A stretch of 64,000 bases of DNA, taken from NCBI GenBank assembly GCA_038502055.1, contig JAXRKN010000040.1:6780001-6844000 (forward strand), written 5' to 3'. Source of the stretch: Tanytarsus gracilentus. Lineage: Eukaryota > Arthropoda > Insecta > Diptera > Chironomidae. Positions 1 to 12,300 of this stretch are shown one piece after another. The notes under the pieces are model-generated. The model was not told where the DNA came from, ran no database searches, and saw nothing but the letters and a program-made list of their open reading frames with translations. Each line of letters begins with the position of its first letter. Positions within the stretch are counted from its first letter, which is position 1. The position numbers and the translations under genes were made by a program.

Positions 1-607
1 ATTTTTAAGTGGTCGAGTTTTGCTCGAGCTACAAGAGGATACACCAGCCCTAGGTGATTTTAATTTAAACAATATTTTAAAACCCATACGTAGGTGTTAC
101 TGCGAATAATTTTGGAGGTGCCGTTCTAAAGTTTTTTTTCAGCAAAGTCTTAAGAAACTTTAGTTTTGAATCCTGCGTGGGACATGGCCAAATGTTACCG
201 TTAAAATTCAAAAAATCCTCATACAAATAAAATTTAAATCTCGGCTCCAACGTATTTTCATGTCCCACGCAGGTTTTAATGCAGATTTAATTATTTTTTT
301 AAAGAACAAGAAAATTAGTGCTTATACCGACAATTTGTTGAATATTTTCTCATTTTATTATAAAATTAAAGTTTTGAAAAGCTGTTAAATTTTTTAAAAT
401 CTCATTTTAAATGGAACGACTTAAAAGCTAAATTTTAAATTATTAGTTTCGTGCTTTATATGCCTAAAATTGGTATATCAGCTTTAGGTGTGTGTTCAAA
501 TGGAATTGTAGGCAGCCTCATCATTGAGATTCGTGAATATAAATTCACTTTAAGAATTCTATTCTAGTTTAACAAACAGTACATTAGATTTTATATGTTT
601 TTTAAAG
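1..607. other. AT-rich upstream sequence with a repeat relic
   Basis: No coding exon is recognisable here, although the arrestin gene that follows needs at least one more upstream exon. Bases 84-110 resemble the sequence bordering the element in the fatty acid synthase intron at about 6829-6855 (both read aaaaccca-acgt-ggtgtt-cgcg), so a repeat relic is likely. A perfect 15-bp inverted repeat, CCTGCGTGGGACATG, lies at 172-186 and 259-273. The minus-strand open frame between them resembles no protein I know. Confidence 0.4.
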
Positions 608-1970
608 GTCTCCACTTTCATGTAGTGGGTGAAGGCGTCGTGACAGCAACCGCACGGCAAGAGCGGACCTATGACAGAGAAAATTACATTGATTTTAGAA
701 TGAGATTATTGGGAGATAACGAATCGGGTCCGACAGTCTTGAGTCCAGGAATTCACTCGTTTCCTTTTAAACTCGGTTTGCCACTGGGTCTTCCATCAAC
801 TTTTCTTGGTCGAAACGGATGGATTCAATATTTTTGTAAATGTGCGCTGCGTGAACCATCAGGTGAGAAAATACTGTCCTAAATTTTACTGTATTTAAAA
901 CATCTTATTTGTTTCTCGCAGGTCTTATTCACAAAAACCATCAAATTTTTATCATTATGAACCCTATCGACCTTAATATTGAAGAGCCAACCCTTGCAGA
1001 ACCATTTCGATGTGAAATTGAACCAAAACTTGGTGGATGTTTTGCATCTGGAACAGTCAAGTGTAAAATTGAATTGGATCGTGGCGGTAAATGATATATT
1101 GAAATAATTTTATATCGCATTCAAATCGAAAATATTTTTTATTTAAGGTTACGGTACGTCTGTTTGTGGTTATAAAATGTCATCTTAATTGGTTTTTCCC
1201 TATATTTTGTTTCTCTATATTACCTACACGGTACAAAAGTTTCTGGCGAGACGATTCAAATTAACGGATACGTCAGAAATTATAGTAAAGTCACCATTCG
1301 CCATACGAAAATAGTATTACTCGAGACAATCAATTACGTGTCACGTGGAAAGATTGTGCAAATGGAGAAACGTGAAATTGCATCCATCAAGGGACCAAAA
1401 ATTCGTGCAGGAGGACGTGACGAATTTATGAATAAAAAAATGTATATACCTCCATTACCACCGACCAACATACGCAATTCGAATCTTATTCAACTGAATT
1501 ACGATGTATACGTGAGTATTAAATGACAAGGTGTGTGCGTGTGTATGTGTGTGTGCCTAAAATGAATTTTTTCCCGTCTTATCAGCACCAAAAAACTCAA
1601 TTTAAGTGGAATTGAGCGCAACTGATAAGATATTTATGATATCACAGGAAAATATTTTTAATGTCTCACAAATTGTGCAAGGGGTTTGTTCAAGACCTGT
1701 GTATCAAAACTTTAAATGGGTTACCTTTTTATAGCCAAAAACAAAACAACTTGATAAACTCATCACTTCAAACTTTTTTTCTAGCTTATAATTGAGCCAA
1801 AATCAATGGAAAAGGCGATAAAACTTCAATTACCGATAGTTCTGGCCACGTATCCTTTTCGTTCAACTAATGACGATATGATGACCAGCTGGCCTGATTC
1901 CGTGTTGATTCCCAAACCCGATACACACTACCCATCTTCATTGCCAGTATTTCGTCCATCGGTACAATGA
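608..1970 (+). CDS. Arrestin domain-containing protein (ARRDC family), 5'-partial
   Basis: Adaptor of the alpha-arrestin family, which recruits ubiquitin ligases and trafficking machinery to membrane cargo. Exons are 608-862, 922-1086, a 6-nt microexon 1148-1153, 1240-1511 and 1785-1970 (TGA 1968-1970); every junction is GT-AG and in phase. The N-terminal arrestin fold shows GLHFHVVGEG, RTYDRENYIDFR and SPGIHSFPFKLGLPLGLPST. The C-terminal fold shows GGYVSGE, YIPPLPPTN, IIEPKS and the end HYPSSLPVFRPSVQ. The frame entering 608 needs two bases to complete a Gly codon, so an upstream exon is missing. The 6-nt exon restores the family's GGY-x-GE motif; without it the motif loses Gly-Tyr. Family identity is secure; the orthologue is not resolved. 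Confidence 0.88.
1148..1153 (+). other. 6-nt microexon in the arrestin gene
   Basis: The exon GTTACG is preceded by an acceptor (tatttaag, ending at 1147) and followed by a strong donor (gtacgt, from 1154). Flanking introns are 61 and 86 nt. It adds Gly-Tyr and keeps phase. Direct splicing from 1086 to 1240 would also be in frame but would break the conserved GGY motif. Confidence 0.7.
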
Positions 1971-4900
1971 GAAAATATTATGAATGTACTTTATGCCATT
2001 TCAAATATGTGCCTTAAAATTGAAGCTAACAACGAAGTTAGTGGGGAAACTTTTGCAACTTACTGACTAACAATGGTAACGACTTCATTTCAATTATATC
2101 TCTATTTCTCTTCGCTTATCCAGTTAATTCAATTATTACATAAGTTGAGAAACTCTTCAAAAACTCAGTTCACTACTCGTGAACAACTTTCATACTTATA
2201 TTGATGATTATCTAATTGCTTTTTGAAAACTAATGATTTTTAACGGTGCTATAGGTGCAAAATTATCACCTCATGTTTATTCTGCTTTAGTTAAAAATAA
2301 TAAATTAATTAAAATCTCCATCTAATTTTATTTAAAAAATTTAAAAAAATCTCCTTTTCAGCTAAATAAGCAATTTAGCAGTATTATTTTGTTAAATTTA
2401 ATATAATATTTTGAAAAAAAAAATAATTAATTCCTTTTTAAAAAATTTCTACATGTATTTTTAGTCGGATTTTCCAACAGCACTAAACAAGGTGTTCAAT
2501 GACTCTTTTGCATTTTAATGTGTTTAATATGAATATTTTATAGTTTATTTCTAAGAATTCTGGATTTTCAATTTGTTCACTGTCACTTTCACTGCAAATT
2601 ATTGCAAAATTCAATTGAAGAATTATCCTTAATAAAGATGAATTAATTGGCAGCAGTAAGTCGGAGAAGTTGAATCTCATTAGACCAAAAGGTTCTACGA
2701 ACAAAACGAGAACTACTCCTCCACTTAAAGCTACTTCAATTTTTAAAATATCTAAAAATTTGTTCGTCAGCAATTTTACTGTTGCAAGCGTGCAATAACA
2801 TTTCATGTAGATTTGGACAGATCTGACCATTATCTGCGAGTACGAGACCATTATCTGCAAATCCACGAAATGCAAGCACTTTTTTCCTTTTTTAAAACTT
2901 CACTTCCTTGCAAGTTGTATGTCTCGACACTTCAACCAACTTTCAATTAGTAATCGATACTCGAACTCAAACTGTCGATTTTATACTTAAAGAAAAACGT
3001 TCTTCGTCTTTTTTAAGTAACGCTCCCTCGAAAAAAATATTCAACTGATAATGAAATTCGTTTCATATCAACTAAGAACTCTTCATATCAGCGCAATATA
3101 CACATAGCCAGCAACACAACCAACTGATTTTTCTTTTATCGTTTTCCAAACAACAAAAAATACCTAAAAAATAATATCAAGAAAAATAATGTCAAGTTGA
3201 TAAAATTATTAATTTTCATTTTCAACCTGGCGTTTTAAACCCAAAGTATATCGAAAAACTGACTGACATCATAAGTTTAAAGGAATGGAGGAATTAGAAA
3301 AATTTATCAAATGTTCGACATTATAAATCAAATTTGATCAAAACTTTTTATTTGCCAAGGAAAAAATGTAAAGTTATTAACTTGTTAAATTATAGAACTG
3401 TGTTCGGTCTTATTCATTTACGTTGCAAAAATATCTGAATATGTCCTCTCGAAATTGGATTAATATTCTGGGTAATTAGTAACTACTATGAAAAAAACTT
3501 AATTCTGCGTAAAGTCAGAAAATAAAAAGATTTTAGTTTTCTTTAAAACATTTAAGTAGAGTGAATAAATTATTATTTATTTGAAATTATTCTTTAACAA
3601 AACTTTTTTCCATTGGTAAATTTTAAATAAACTGTACGCATTCAAATACATAAGGTTTAAACTAATTAATAACTTAAATAAAACTAGCATCTGGTAAAAA
3701 TCCAAACTTTTCCGTGACCTAAGAGTAAAGATGTCAAAGAAACAGACGGACGGAAAAATGAGCCTATTACGTTACTATCTATGATGGATTACGTTAAAAA
3801 AAACTTTTATCATCATTTCTGTGCCAATAAAGTAAATATCAGATAAGAATTAAAATTGTAATGCGCGTCAACTACACTCATAGATCGAATATAAGTTTTT
3901 TCCGAGAGTTTCAAAACAGCTAGAGAAAAACTTTTCACATGCATTTGACGTGTAAAATAAGTGAAATATAAAATTTAAATTTTTTTTTCAGAGTAAATTT
4001 CTTATCTCTTGAATGAAAATTAAATCCAATCACTTAACACGAAAAGTGTTTAAAGCCTCGAAGCCATGTTTAATTAAAACTAGAGCTGACGAAATCTCAC
4101 TCAAATTTCGAGTTTCACATAGATATTAAAACCAGTGTTGGCCATTTGATAGCCGCGGTTCCTCCACAGTATATATACATATTATTCCTTTTTGATTGAA
4201 TTCAGTACTTTGACATCTTTCAATAACTAAGTTTATTTAAAACAATTTTTTAATAAAAACTGGTAAAAAAGATTCAAAACATTTAACTTTTTTTATTAAA
4301 TTCATAAGTTTTAAACTGATATTTTCGTATGTTTTGGACAATTTTTAAGAATTTATAGCCGTTAAAAAATTAAAAGTAAATGACGTTTTGGTAATTTTTT
4401 GAAATGAAACGATTTTGTTATTACGAGCCTTCATAGTAAGCTATGGGCCAACCCTAATTAAAACACACTGATGGGTGAATAAATGCCTTTTTCGCTATCA
4501 ACGCTTAATTTCTTCTTCTTACTCATTTTTAACTTAACTGTATTTTTATGTGTGCTTTAGAGCGATAAGATAAGAGAACTTTGACTATTATTTTATTCCA
4601 TACCACGAGCACATCGTAAGTGAGAGAGAGAGAGAGTTTTAATACTTCAGGTGTAATTTCTCGCTTTATCTCTAAAAATATAAAAATTCTGTCGTCTTAT
4701 CGCAATTCATCGACGAAATGATTGATTTTTTTACGTTTAACTCTGAATGGATTTATACTTTTTTTTATTAAAGTTTTTACTTAACATGTGAGATTCAATT
4801 TTAACGATTTATCCTTTTCAGAACCTTTAAGTTTAAAATAGATTTTCATGAACGAATAATTTATAATTATAAATTTTTTTAAATCCCTGTTGAGCTATTT

Positions 4901-5139
4901 ATAAGCTTATAAACTTAAATAATATATATCGATAGTAGTTCTCGTATTAGAATTAAAATGATTATTAGTCATATAATTGTATCTAAGTTTTTTATTTGAT
5001 TTTTTCACATTTTTCCACGTGGGTAGTTGTATCATTTTCATTTTTTGCACCCAAAATTTTTAAATCATGCGCACTGTATTGGAATTATATTACGCCATTA
5101 AATTAGAGGATATTTTTTTATAAAAATAAAATTTGAAAA
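1971..5139. other. Intergenic, AT-rich
   Basis: No gene could be supported. A 130-codon minus-strand open frame at 2483-2875 is listed separately as doubtful. A short GA microsatellite lies near 4624-4637. The rest is homopolymer-rich AT sequence. Confidence 0.5.
2483..2875 (-). CDS. Doubtful hypothetical ORF, 130 aa
   Basis: An uninterrupted 130-codon frame in AT-rich DNA where stops are common. The product begins with MHFVDLQIMVSYSQ, has a hydrophobic stretch around VALSGGVVLVLFVEPFGLM and an acidic SESDSEQIENPE patch. I recognise no family, signal peptide or catalytic motif and see no flanking exons. It may be a chance open frame or a lineage-specific gene. Confidence 0.15.
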   Translation of the reverse strand: MHFVDLQIMVSYSQIMVRSVQIYMKCYCTLATVKLLTNKFLDILKIEVALSGGVVLVLFVEPFGLMRFNFSDLLLPINSSLLRIILQLNFAIICSESDSEQIENPEFLEINYKIFILNTLKCKRVIEHLV

Positions 5140-6140
5140 ATGACGAGTTTAGTTCAAAGAAAATCTCCAAATGAGTATTTGGGGAATTCAGAAAATCAGC
5201 AGAAAACAGCTGCATATAATCGATCGTCGTGAGTTTAGTTATAATGAGCAAAAAATAAATAAAATATACATATTGAACAATTTATTGTAGTAAATTTAAG
5301 GAGCAGCCACCTAAACTTAAGCATCACAAAAAATTTGTTCGAATGGTAATTATATCAGCTGTCCTCATCATTGTCTACTTAACAAATAGGAATAAAGAAA
5401 AAATTTCAACGTTGGCTGGAGTAAAAGAGTTTGTGCCGCTGAGAGAACATAAAATTCCGTGCAATGAGGATAGTTTCAGTGAATCAAAAATTTCCTGCAT
5501 CGCAAGTTTCTGCAAACGCTTTGTGACTGACAATCTTATAGGAGAGCATGAAATTTCACAACTTCAAGATCTAAGTAGAAAATTTTTCGATCAAAGTGAC
5601 GATAATTCAAATATTCACTGCTTAAATTCAAACAGTGTAGATGCGACAAGTCAAGTTAAGGTGAACATGTCGTAAATCACCATTAATTCCTCTCTTATCA
5701 ATTTTCTATTTAATTTATTTTTTTAGTCGATTCAACCAAAAATTATCGATAGTGTTGCGCAACGTTTTGAGATAGCACATAATTCGCTCTACTTATCCAA
5801 ACCAACCTGTTTCGTTAAAATCACTAATGTCACCAATGAACACTCTGAATCATTTCAAATCCAGAACTACGATAAGGCCACTCATAAGCATGTTCAATAT
5901 TCGGTTTTAATTTTTCTTGGAAGTTTTTTGAAAAATCACAATGGAGGGAGGTTCTTTTTCATTGACGTAGAAAATAAGAAAAGAAAAAATATTATCGTTG
6001 ATCCTAAACCTGGAAGAGTTCTTATCTATTCGAGTGGTTCTGAAAACACTCATTTTATTGAAAATGTCATAAATGGTCAATTGCTTTTTATCAAATTATC
6101 ATTAAACTGCAATCAAGAGACAGCACTGTTATTGAAATAA
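5140..6140 (+). CDS. OGFOD3: 2-oxoglutarate/iron oxygenase domain protein, OGFOD3-like
   Basis: Type II membrane protein with a lumenal prolyl-4-hydroxylase-like domain. Exons are 5140-5228, 5291-5660 and 5727-6140 (290 aa), all GT-AG and in phase; human OGFOD3 is of similar length. A basic N-terminus is followed by one membrane segment (VIISAVLIIVYL, about residues 48-60). The C-terminal half has the family signatures NGGRFFFIDVE, PKPGRVLIYSSGSENTH and a final Cys-containing strand. The distal iron-ligand His (ENTHFIEN) is present. The proximal H-x-D motif reads N-Y-D in FQIQNYDKATH, so one ligand is lost, and the usual Arg of the 2-oxoglutarate site appears replaced in INGQLLFIKL. The enzyme may be inactive. 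An AATAAA overlaps the stop codon. Its 3' end faces that of the fatty acid synthase gene, 195 bp away. Confidence 0.85.
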
Positions 6141-6335
6141 AACGTTACAATTTAAAAATTTATTTTTATTTTACTCATACTTTTTTAAAAAAAATTATTA
6201 TTAAATAATTGCTCACACAAGTAAAAGAATAATAAGTTGAGTTTGAATTAAGTGTATTCACATCAAAGTCGATGTCGTTGCTTATTAATATCATTTGAAA
6301 TTTTAATAAACCAATTTACTTTTAACTTTAACTTT

Positions 6336-9300
6336 CTAAGAGAGTTTCTGAATCAGGTTAGAAATTTTTACCACGGATTCTCCTGAAAGCATTGTGCGAT
6401 GGTTACCAGGTATGACCTCAATTGTGACGGGGTTTGTGCAGAGCTGATTTAAAAGAAAAGTTTAGAGTAAAATTTAAATATTAACTTTAGGTTTACCTCA
6501 GTCAAACCATAACAATTTTTCAACTTAGCGTAATTTTCAGTCGGTTTAATAAGCAGCACATTTGCATTAATTTTCCCAATTGGTTTGTAGTTATGTGCTG
6601 CGACAATTTTTTTGATGAAACTCGCTGCAGTAACTGACACCTGTATATAAAAAATATAATTGAACAATATGATAACTCTTGAAAATCTTAATTTTTTACC
6701 AAGTCAATCGAATAGTGGTTGATTTTCTCATGAACCATTTCAGAGACTCGTTGAAGACGAGCATCAAAAGATGGCTCTTTTTCAAGTTCCAGAGCAGTCT
6801 AAAAACGAAATTTCATTAAAAAATGTTTCAAAACCCACACGTGGGTGTTGCCGCGTAACCCACTTGTAACAGATCAGTGTTTGAAAATCAAGTGCATAAA
6901 AAATGAGTTTAAGTCAATCCGGACACTTTGGCTGTCCGTGGCAGTCCTGTTCGACAATTTTTCAAAATCGTCTATGTCATTAGATTCCTGGTCCAATTAC
7001 GAGTTCAACGATACCCATGAAGTCATAGTTCTGAAAAATGGACATTTTGGCTGTCCGTGGCACTACTGGCCGGCCTTGATTAGCATTTATTTAAAAATCA
7101 TCTATGTCAATAGATTCCTGGTCCAATCACGAGTTCAACGATACCCATGAAGCCATAGTTCTGAAAAATGGACATTTTGGCTGTCCGTGGCACTACTGGC
7201 CGTCCATGATGGACATTCATCAAAAATCATCAATGCCATTCAGTTCCTGGTTCAATTACGAGTTCAACGAGATACATGAAGCCATAGTTCTGAAAAATGA
7301 ACATTTTGGCTGTCCGTGGCACTGCTGGCCGGCCATGATGGACATTCCTCAAAAATCATCTATATCAATCGATTCCTGGTCCAATCACGAGTTCAACGAT
7401 ACCCATGAAACCATAGTTCTGAAAAATGGACATTTTGGCTGTCTGTGGCACGACCATAGGTCACGACTCGAAAAATCATGTATGTCAATCGATTCCTGGT
7501 CAAGTTACGAATCAATGCCAATCGATTTCTGGTCCAATCACGAGTTCAACGATACCCATGAAGCCATATAAGAAAAAATTTGTATGAAAAATGGACGTTA
7601 TGGCCGTCCATGGCACGACCATAGGTCATGACTCAAAAAATAGTCAGTGCCTGCACATATAGACCCTAAGAGCTACCATCTGGCGAAAACTAGAAGTCTC
7701 TAGCTGGTCCAGGGACCGAGATCTCGCTTGTGCAGACGGACGGACGGACGGACGGACGGACAGACGGACGGACGGACGGACGGACGGAATCACGAGCATA
7801 TAAGCGTTACACCACTTTGTGGGTTACGCTAAAAATTCACTCACGCATCGAGTTTTGATAGCTCACCAATTTATAATCAAGCTTAGCACACACCATTCCA
7901 AAGAATGCAAACGCATATGCTTCATCTTTTGATTTATTGTGTGCAGTTGGAGATTTTCCTTTAGCATTTCGAATGCTCTGTGCCTCCGTGTACCAGCTAA
8001 CATACGTTGGAGATCCATCTAACATTATGAGATTGCATTTATCATCTGTCTCTCGCTCAATTTGTGTGACCATTTCAAATGCTACACAACCACCGTACGA
8101 ATAACCAGCAATAGTATATGGCCCAATAGCTTGAACACTACGAATCTGTTTAACGTAATAGGCTGCCAAATCAGAAATTGTATCCAAAGGAACCTGAGGG
8201 ACGCATTGAAGTCCAAAAACTGGGCGATTAAGACGCTCTGCTAAAGGTTCTAAGGCTGTGACTACACCTTCAATTGGATGCACAAGAAATATTGGAGAAC
8301 TATTGTTTCCACTCTTTGCTGATTTCATTTTCAAAAGGCACTGAGTCGGCATCAATTCCAATGCAAACTCAACTTGAGTTCCATCACCGATCGGTGTAAG
8401 ATGATTGTCGGGCGATAAAGCTCTCTCAGGACTGGCAACCTCAACAATTTTTTCATCAACACCTGCTTCCATTTTCTTAATATTTCCAAATGTCAACTGA
8501 CGAATTTCTTGTGGATTTAGAACTAAATCAAAATTTCTCTCGAGGGTTTGCTTAATTTCAGCACCCATGAGAGAATCCATACCAAGATCGGAGAGAGTCG
8601 CTGAGTCGCTAATGTTTTTAGTGTCCTTCAATCCTAAAATGTTTGATACACAACCAACCAAGCTCATTCCTTTCGATGAATCTGTCTTTCTTTTTTCAGC
8701 TACGACCATCGAAGCGAGAACTGAATGAGGCTGTTGCATAAACATATCCATGATCTGCAAACATGACACCATGCGTTGTGGCTTTGTTCCTCCAACTATG
8801 GTTTCATTATCACCGAGATTCTCAAGAACTAGGCCTGTGTCTCCGATAGCCCCCCATTGAATGGCCATTCCCGGTAAACCCATGTTTTGACGCGATTCAC
8901 AAATTCTTTCCATTGCGGAGTTTGCAAGACCATATCCGGTTTGACCAATATTTCCTCGTCCACACGATACACTTGAGAAACAGATGAAATAATCAAGTTC
9001 TGGACATAGCTCACGAGATGCCGCATCGAGAGACTTAGTTCCTTCAATTTTTGGCTTGCAAACTATTTTAAAATCATTTTCATTGAGGTTTTCTAAAAGA
9101 TCGTCTCTCAAGACGGCCGCAAGATTGAAAATTCCTCCAACAGGACCATTTGTGGAAACGTTTTTGAGCAATTTTCTAGCACCTTCAAGAGTTGTGATGT
9201 CATTTGTATCGATTGTAACTTGTACTCCCTTCTCACTCCATCTTCTTATCATCAAGGATTGATAGCCTGTCTTAACACCGCTTCTTGAAGTTAAAATAAT

Positions 9301-12300
9301 TTTTTTTGCTCCCCGCGACACCATCCAGTTGGCAAGTTCCAATCCAAAACCTCCTAGACCACCAATTACAATGTAAGATTTTTCCTTGTGCAGATAAGTC
9401 CTAGAAATGGCATTGATGTGCTTGAGAGAAGACTGAATACAATTTTGTTTTTCTTCATCGCGAACTTTAATTACAACTTTTCCAATATGCTTGCCAGATG
9501 CCATAAAGCGGAATGCTTGTTCAACTTGCTGATCATTAAAAACGCTGGTTGGAAGTGGACGAACAGCACCGCTTTGAATACCATCAGAAACAAGTCTAAC
9601 GACTTCACTTATCATCTCATCGTCCCCTTCCATCACGGAATCAAGGAGAATGCCGTGAAAAGAAGTGTTTTTGAGAAACATTGACATGCCAAGTGGTGAA
9701 TTTTGATTTAAGTCAAACTTTCCTATCTCCAAAAAACGTGCATTTAGACCAAGACAACGAATAGAAGCTTGCAATTTTTCTTCAGCAAGAGAATTGAGGA
9801 CTATATCAACTCCTTTACCCTTCGTTTCAAGCATTATCATTTGCTCAAAGCTACAATCACGAGAGTTTCCTATATGTCGATCTGCGAGCTGTGAAAAAGT
9901 TCTTTTTAGATATTCTCGTTTCTCTTTGCTGCCAACTGTAAGTTTTAAAAATAAATTATTTTCTTATTTTCCTAATTATTTCTAATTATTTTTTTAAATT
10001 TTTTTTGATTTTTAGATAATTAGTCGACAACCCGAAGATAATTATGATAGTCTCGACTAATTATTTAATGATCAAAAAAATTTAAAAAAAAATAATTAGA
10101 AATAATTAGGATAATTAAAAAATATTAAAAAATTCATCGCGTCATTAACCTGTAGTGAAAACTGTAAGTCCAGCATGAAGGGCAACAGAAATTGCGGCTT
10201 GCCCAACACCTCCCGATCCAGCATGAATCAAAATTTTTTCTCCCTTCTTCATTCTACCACGAACAACAAGCGCATAGTAAACGGTCGAGTAAACACACGG
10301 AATTGTTGAAGCCTCTTCCATTGTCCAATTTGCTGGAATTTCCCACATCATATTTGTACGTGCTACACAAGTTGTCGCCAATGATTTAGCTTGTACCATA
10401 GCCATTATTCGTCGACCCTTTGAATCTCTGCCGGCAAATTCGAGACCGAGAATGCAATCTTGTTGAGCTAAATCACCAGGCAGAGCATCGGCTGAAGAAA
10501 CAAAAAAATTGGAAAATTGTTAATAAGTTTTCATTTTAAATCAAAGCATTTTGTAAAGAAGTCAAATTAATTTATTGATATAAATTTTAAATATTTTTAA
10601 ATTAAAATGAAAGTGAAATAATAATTTTAGTGACTAAAATATAAACTTCAAAAAATCTCACCTGCAAGCTTTCCTGAACTCAGCATAACGTCACGAAAGT
10701 TTATGGGTGCATAATAAACGGTACATAAATCAACGTGGGAATCGTTTATTTCAGGTCTTTCCAAAACAAGTGGTCCTTCAATCCATCTAAGCGAAGCTAA
10801 ATCTCCCTTGACTAATGCATTCACATACGCGTGTTCAACTGGCAACGTTGGCATACTGCCATCTAGTTTCAAGTGTCTGAAACTACCCCACTGACCGTTT
10901 TTATACACATTTTGTATCAAATCTTTTTTGAGTTGATCAATAAACTCCTTACATTCGAAATCAAATTTTTCACAATTTTTATCTTGCATAAAAAACAGAC
11001 GTACCATTCGACCTCCGGCCTCATTTTTTATGCAATTCATTAGGCCAACACCTCCAAAAAGTTCTTCCCCTTGACACACAATGTAAGTGTATTTGCCAGT
11101 TTCTGATGCAATAAGAGATTCCTTAAGTTCTTCTACCCACGAAAAATTATTTTCCGTAACATGAACAATTTGCTTTTCACGATTTTTGACCTGTGACGGT
11201 GAACGAAGAAGAAGCAAAACTCTGTTTTCCATTACTTGTTCGCTCACAACTACCAAATTGAGTTGATTGAATAGATTTTCTGCAAAGTTTTTTTCATTTT
11301 TGTAGGCTGAAAGTTGTTCTTCAAGCATTACAAAACCGTCTTCCTTGACAGAGTTCTTGAGATTTTTCAAAATAATATCGCCATTCTTGATTATAAGCAA
11401 ATCATAGCCAATAGCAAGATGACAGTTTTGTTCAATGCAACCTTTTTTTGCATCTTTAACCACAACTCTGACTCCTGAATCACCAACGTATTGCTGATAG
11501 ATATCTGGTTTTTGATTAACTACAATAGCGATATCGCTTACCAGAGTTGGTTCGCTTTCAACTACATCTTGAATAAAAAGAGCATTGGATGCTTCGGCAA
11601 GACGATCTTCGATATATTCGATGACCTAAAATAAAGAAAATTTAGGTATTACCAATAAATGCTTCCTAAAAAAGAAACTGTTTTACCTTAAGTTTCAAAG
11701 CACCACTGCTATTTTCAAGGACAATATGTGTCGCAATAGAATATGCGTATTGTTTAGATCTTTCAGAGTTTTCACCAATGTCGCGCTGATTGTGATTCGG
11801 AACAAAGCAGTATTTCTCTAATTTGGGCGATTGGCCTCCAGATTTTTTTGGAGCAAGCGAAGCTTTCAATCCTCTCATCTCAACGCCTCCACACTTAATA
11901 ACATTAATATCTTTGTACATGGAACATGGTAAATGATTTTTTGTGTCTTCTAACAGAGCCAAATGCTTCAATGGATTCAGAATGACTCTCTCGATTCGTG
12001 TTGGAAGATAGAGCTCTCGTAAATCTTTGCCCAAAATTGAAAATTGAAGCATTGTATCCATAAAGCTCACCCAGTTATTATTGACCCACTCAAGTTCACC
12101 GGCATTTGCCTTTGAATCGATTTTGTTAATTCCACAAAAACTGCCAGCGTAATCATAGCCTCTTAGACGAAGTTCTTTGTAAACATCACAGCGTTCAAGT
12201 AATAATCCACTCTCGGTATCATACGGGGTGGCATCAAGATGATTAAGCTCCTCATGTTCGATATTGTCTGAAATTGAAATTACGCCAGAAACAGTCAGAG

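Larger units (their letters stand above)
6853..7829. mobile_element. Intronic element with 11-bp terminal inverted repeats
   Basis: Lies wholly in the FASN intron 7866-6799. Its ends are GCGTAACCCAC (6853-6863) and GTGGGTTACGC (7819-7829), perfect inverted repeats. Inside are a 129-bp tandem repeat and an ACGG microsatellite. No transposase is visible, so it would be non-autonomous. I could not define a target-site duplication. Confidence 0.55.

Noticed and set aside
7104..7571. 155-codon repeated-peptide frame
   Set aside because: It is the translation of a 129-bp minisatellite inside an intronic element. The first unit is offset by one base and falls in another frame, and no start context or splice partners fit.
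8829..9684. Antisense ORFs within the fatty acid synthase exon
   Set aside because: They are shadow frames of a strongly supported coding exon.
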